Positions 61,266-64,000 of a DNA stretch of 64,000 bases are shown here, piece by piece. This stretch comes from Phytoactinopolyspora halotolerans. Lineage in GTDB: Bacteria; Actinomycetota; Actinomycetes; Jiangellales; Jiangellaceae. Position numbers and translations under genes: made by a program. Every line of letters starts with the position of its first letter. Position 1 is the first letter of the stretch. The DNA lies in contig NZ_JAAGOA010000003.1 of the NCBI RefSeq assembly GCF_010550675.1, positions 248,001 through 312,000 on the forward strand. The letters are read 5' to 3'. The notes under the pieces are model-generated. The model was not told the origin of the DNA. It saw only the letters and a list, made by a program, of their open reading frames with translations, and did no database searches.

Positions 61266-63267
61266 AGGTGGTGCGGGATCGGGTCTGGGTGATCACGACG
61301 ACGGCGGCCAGCACCGCTCCGACGGCGTCGGTCAGGCCCGACGGAGCGAGCAACAACCCGGTGGCGGCGACGGCGGCCAGCCGCTCCAGCAGTGTCGTCG
61401 GGCGCAGCCAGTACCCTTCGATCGCCACCGCGAAGGTCAGCAGACCGATGAGGCCGGTCACCACGGCCGCGACGATCTCCGTGACGCTCCCGTTGAGCAG
61501 CAGCGGCGAGTACGCCATCAGCAGCGGGATCAGGTACAGGCCCTTGGCGAACTTCCAGGCCGCGACGCCGGTGCGCATCGGAGGAGAGCCCGCGATGCCG
61601 GATGCGGCGAATCCGGCGAGGGCCACCGGCGGCGTCACATTCGAGTCCTGGCTGTACCAGTAGACGATCATGTGGACCACGATCACGGGCAAGCCGAACT
61701 CCAGCAGCGCCGGCCCGGCCAGCACGATGAGCACGATGTAGGACGCCGTCACCGGCAGTCCCATCCCGAGCACCAGCGACGCCAGCGCCACCATCAGCAG
61801 CGTCGGCAACAGATGGCCACCGCCGACGCTGACGACGAGGCTGGAGAACTTCAGTCCGAGCGCCGTCAGGCCGACCATGCCGACGACGATTCCCGCCGCG
61901 GCCGTCGCTACCGAGACACCCACCGCGTTCTTCGCGGCGAGCATGAAGACCTCGGCGAGATCCTTGGCGTTCAGCCGGCTGCCGGCGCGCAGCATGGCGA
62001 CCACGAACAGCGCGGTGGTCGCATACAGGCCGGCCAGCAGCGGGGTGACGTACTGCGTGAGCAGGTAGACCAGCAGGACGAACGGCACCAGAAAGTGGAA
62101 TCCTCCGGTGAGCACGGCCTTCAGCCGGGGCAGGCTCTCTTTCGGCAGGCCCTCGATGCCGTGCTTGCGGGCCAGGATGTCGACGAACAGGAAGACCACG
62201 GCGAAGTACATCAGGGCCGGGATGATCGCCACTTTCACGATCTCGGTGTACGGCACGCCGATGTACTCGGCCATGACGAACGCCCCGGCGCCCATGATCG
62301 GCGGGAGCAACTGCCCGCCGGTGGACGCGGCCGCCTCCACGCCTCCCGCCTCGTGTGGCTTATAGCCGACCTTCTTCATCAGCGGGATGGTGAACGCGCC
62401 GGTGGTGACCGTGTTGGCGATGGCACTTCCGGAGACCGAGCCCATCATGGCGCTGCCGACGACGGCGCCCTTCGCCGGACCGCCCCGGTATCGGCCGGTG
62501 AGCACATAGGCGATGTCGATGAAGAACGCGCCGCCGCCGGTCTTCTGCAGCATGGCGCCGAACAGGATGAACATGAAGACGAACGTCGCCGCGACGCCCA
62601 GCGCCAGCCCGAAGATACCCTCCTGGGAGAGATAGCTGTGGTAGACGATGCGCTGGAACGTGTACCCGTCGTGGTAGAGGTCTCCGGGCATGAACGGACC
62701 GGTCCACGCGTAGAGCATGAAGCTGAAGACCAGCACGGCCATGAACAGGCCGATCGCGCGCCGGCACGCCTCCAGGAGCAGCACGATGGCGACAGTGCCC
62801 ATTGCGAGGTCGAGGTCGGTCGGGGCGCCGAAGCGGGTCACGATCTCGTCGAAGTACACCACCGGGTAGACGCTGACGGTCACGGCGGCGACGCAGAGGC
62901 TCAGGTCGACCACGGCCATAGGCCACCGGCGCGCCCACGAGCCCTGACCGGCTGGGCGGATCAGGAAGACGAGGACGAGGATGAACATCAGGTGCAGCAC
63001 CCGTTGCAGGTACGCATCCAGCTCCAGGCTGATCGCGGTGTAGATCTGGAAACCGCCGAGCCCGAGCGAGATGAGCAGCAGGGCGACGCCGGCGACCAGA
63101 CCGGAGCGACCTTCGCCCCAACGAGCGGCCGCCAGCTGGCGCCACAACGGATCCGGCCCGCCCGTCTCCCCGGACGGGTCGACGAACCGATCCGGTCCGG
63201 CCGCGGTCGGCATCGCCGATGTGGCCGATGTGGCCGGTGCTGTCGGCCGCGATGCGTGCGTGCCCAT
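61261..63267 (-). CDS. TRAP transporter fused permease (TAXI type)
   Basis: A 668-residue membrane protein fusing the small (DctQ) and large (DctM) TRAP subunits, with about 16-18 hydrophobic segments. Recognisable parts: LEACRRAIGLFMAVLVFSFM, KGAVVGSAMMGSVSGSAIANT, GGVEAAASTGGQLLPPIMGAG and MGLPVTASYIVLIVLAGPAL. TAXI-TRAP systems import organic acids using the sodium or proton gradient. The ATG at 63267 has GGAGGA at good spacing; the ATG at 63279 has none. It is followed by a DUF1850 gene and a TAXI binding protein, a typical cluster. Confidence 0.93.
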   Translation of the reverse strand: MGTHASRPTAPATSATSAMPTAAGPDRFVDPSGETGGPDPLWRQLAAARWGEGRSGLVAGVALLLISLGLGGFQIYTAISLELDAYLQRVLHLMFILVLVFLIRPAGQGSWARRWPMAVVDLSLCVAAVTVSVYPVVYFDEIVTRFGAPTDLDLAMGTVAIVLLLEACRRAIGLFMAVLVFSFMLYAWTGPFMPGDLYHDGYTFQRIVYHSYLSQEGIFGLALGVAATFVFMFILFGAMLQKTGGGAFFIDIAYVLTGRYRGGPAKGAVVGSAMMGSVSGSAIANTVTTGAFTIPLMKKVGYKPHEAGGVEAAASTGGQLLPPIMGAGAFVMAEYIGVPYTEIVKVAIIPALMYFAVVFLFVDILARKHGIEGLPKESLPRLKAVLTGGFHFLVPFVLLVYLLTQYVTPLLAGLYATTALFVVAMLRAGSRLNAKDLAEVFMLAAKNAVGVSVATAAAGIVVGMVGLTALGLKFSSLVVSVGGGHLLPTLLMVALASLVLGMGLPVTASYIVLIVLAGPALLEFGLPVIVVHMIVYWYSQDSNVTPPVALAGFAASGIAGSPPMRTGVAAWKFAKGLYLIPLLMAYSPLLLNGSVTEIVAAVVTGLIGLLTFAVAIEGYWLRPTTLLERLAAVAATGLLLAPSGLTDAVGAVLAAVVVITQTRSRTTS

Positions 63268-63292
63268 GCGTTCCTCCATCTGCCAGAACGAA

Positions 63293-63823
63293 CTATTCGC
63301 CGCAGCTCACGCCGTCGATCGACGACGTCATCAGCTGCAGGGTGGAGACCCGGACCGGCCGGACGGTGACGCGCTGTCGCTCCCAGCAGCGCGACAGCGC
63401 TACGTGCGTATCGCCGACCTGCAAGCGGTGGTCCACCGCGGCACTGCCGACCCGCAGCACGAGGTCACCGATCTCCCGCTCCAGGCCCCGGATCTCCCAC
63501 CAGTCGCCCGCGTCGTGCCCGGTGCCCACACCGGGCATGTGCCCCATGCCCGCGCCGAACTGCACCAACCGGGTCGAGTCCTGGACGATCCGCCCGTCCT
63601 CGACGTGGTACCAGTCCTGGATCGGGAGGTGATCCACGGAATGCACGAACGTCAGGCCGAACGCCTCGCCGTCGTCGAGCCGCACGTAGCCTGCGGTGCC
63701 GCCGTCCGGAGCGATCGAGAGCGCCGGCCAGACCGGCCAGGCCAGGGCGATCAAGACCAGCGCGGGCGCGGCGGCCGCCGCGAGGGCGATCCGCGCAACC
63801 CGGCTGATACGTGAGCGGTTCAT
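63293..63823 (-). CDS. DUF1850 protein of a TAXI-TRAP cluster
   Basis: A 176-residue protein with an N-terminal membrane anchor (VARIALAAAAAPALVLIALA). Then a beta-rich DUF1850-type domain (FGLTFVHSVDHLPIQDWYHV, FGAGMGHMPG, GREIGDL-like LEREIGDLVL). Such proteins regularly accompany TAXI-TRAP genes but have no defined function. ATG 63823 has AGGA at eight bases. Confidence 0.88.
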   Translation of the reverse strand: MNRSRISRVARIALAAAAAPALVLIALAWPVWPALSIAPDGGTAGYVRLDDGEAFGLTFVHSVDHLPIQDWYHVEDGRIVQDSTRLVQFGAGMGHMPGVGTGHDAGDWWEIRGLEREIGDLVLRVGSAAVDHRLQVGDTHVALSRCWERQRVTVRPVRVSTLQLMTSSIDGVSCGE

Positions 63824-63890
63824 CGACGATCCTGAGACGGTCGGACGGTCTGACACGGTCGGACGGGTTGCCGGACGGTCGGCCGGCCGG

Positions 63891-64000
63891 TCAGGGACGC
63901 AGCTCGTCGGGGATCTCGACCCCCTGCTCCTCCGCGTACCTGATCAGGCCGGGGTGCAGCGGAACCGGGCTGTTCTCCAGGGTCTCCAGGGTGAGGTAGT
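63891..64000 (-). CDS. TAXI-family TRAP solute-binding protein (3' end, partial)
   Basis: The last 36 codons of a minus-strand gene that continues beyond the window. The end reads NSPVPLHPGLIRYAEEQGVEIPDELRP, the typical C-terminus of TAXI binding proteins, and it lies immediately upstream of the DUF1850 and TRAP permease genes in transcription order. It would bind the ligand outside the membrane. Confidence 0.8.
   Translation of the reverse strand, partial: YLTLETLENSPVPLHPGLIRYAEEQGVEIPDELRP

Overview
The window is 64 kb of chromosome from a high-GC Gram-positive actinomycete. The support is very GC-rich coding sequence on both strands, frequent GTG starts, ATGA/GTGA stop-start overlaps, F420/LLM-type oxidoreductases, PspC, PadR and MarR regulators, and a long two-domain Pta. 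The lineage cannot be fixed from this window; a soil actinomycete is a reasonable guess. No rRNA, tRNA, CRISPR array, prophage or intact insertion sequence was seen.

Layout. 1-5.0 kb: a PspC/LiaF-like envelope protein, a glycerophosphodiesterase and guaA. 5.1-12.4 kb: a sugar island made of a ROK kinase, two permeases and a binding lipoprotein, facing a ROK repressor, followed by an M81 (MlrC-like) peptidase. An 11-bp AT-rich motif links all three promoters. 12.6-19.3 kb: MarR, an LLM oxidoreductase, an asymmetric heterodimeric ABC exporter and a zinc alcohol dehydrogenase. 19.3-24.5 kb: mazG, a SurA-like lipoprotein and mfd. 24.8-32.9 kb: a giant subtilisin with a sortilin-like C-terminus, a divergent two-HTH regulator, an SDR, and a hydrolase/TetR divergent pair. 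33-36.6 kb: an APS-kinase fusion, then a decayed patch (a phosphotransferase tail and a broken Abi-like gene), then a coiled-coil protein. 36.8-40.5 kb: an acyl-CoA mutase large subunit and two secreted proteins. 40.7-55.1 kb: nucleoside uptake and salvage (BMP-type ABC importer, cdd, an MFS transporter, deoA, add) with ackA and pta in between. 55.1-59.4 kb: PspC, PadR and HAAS envelope genes, a CapA-like lipoprotein and a TAT-exported M15-like protein. 59.7-64 kb: a sulfatase and a TAXI-type TRAP system.

The most distinctive feature is a family of seven roughly 57-bp AT-rich palindromes built on the self-complementary decamer CATGATCATG. Five lie between convergent genes. In those five the element supplies the stop codon of the plus-strand gene, of the minus-strand gene, or of both. 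Two unrelated long hairpins (45752-45841 and 51713-51821) sit in similar gene-end positions. A second theme is in-frame expansion of short repeats inside several otherwise ordinary proteins. Starts were chosen from Shine-Dalgarno spacing and family alignment recalled from knowledge; no database search was run.
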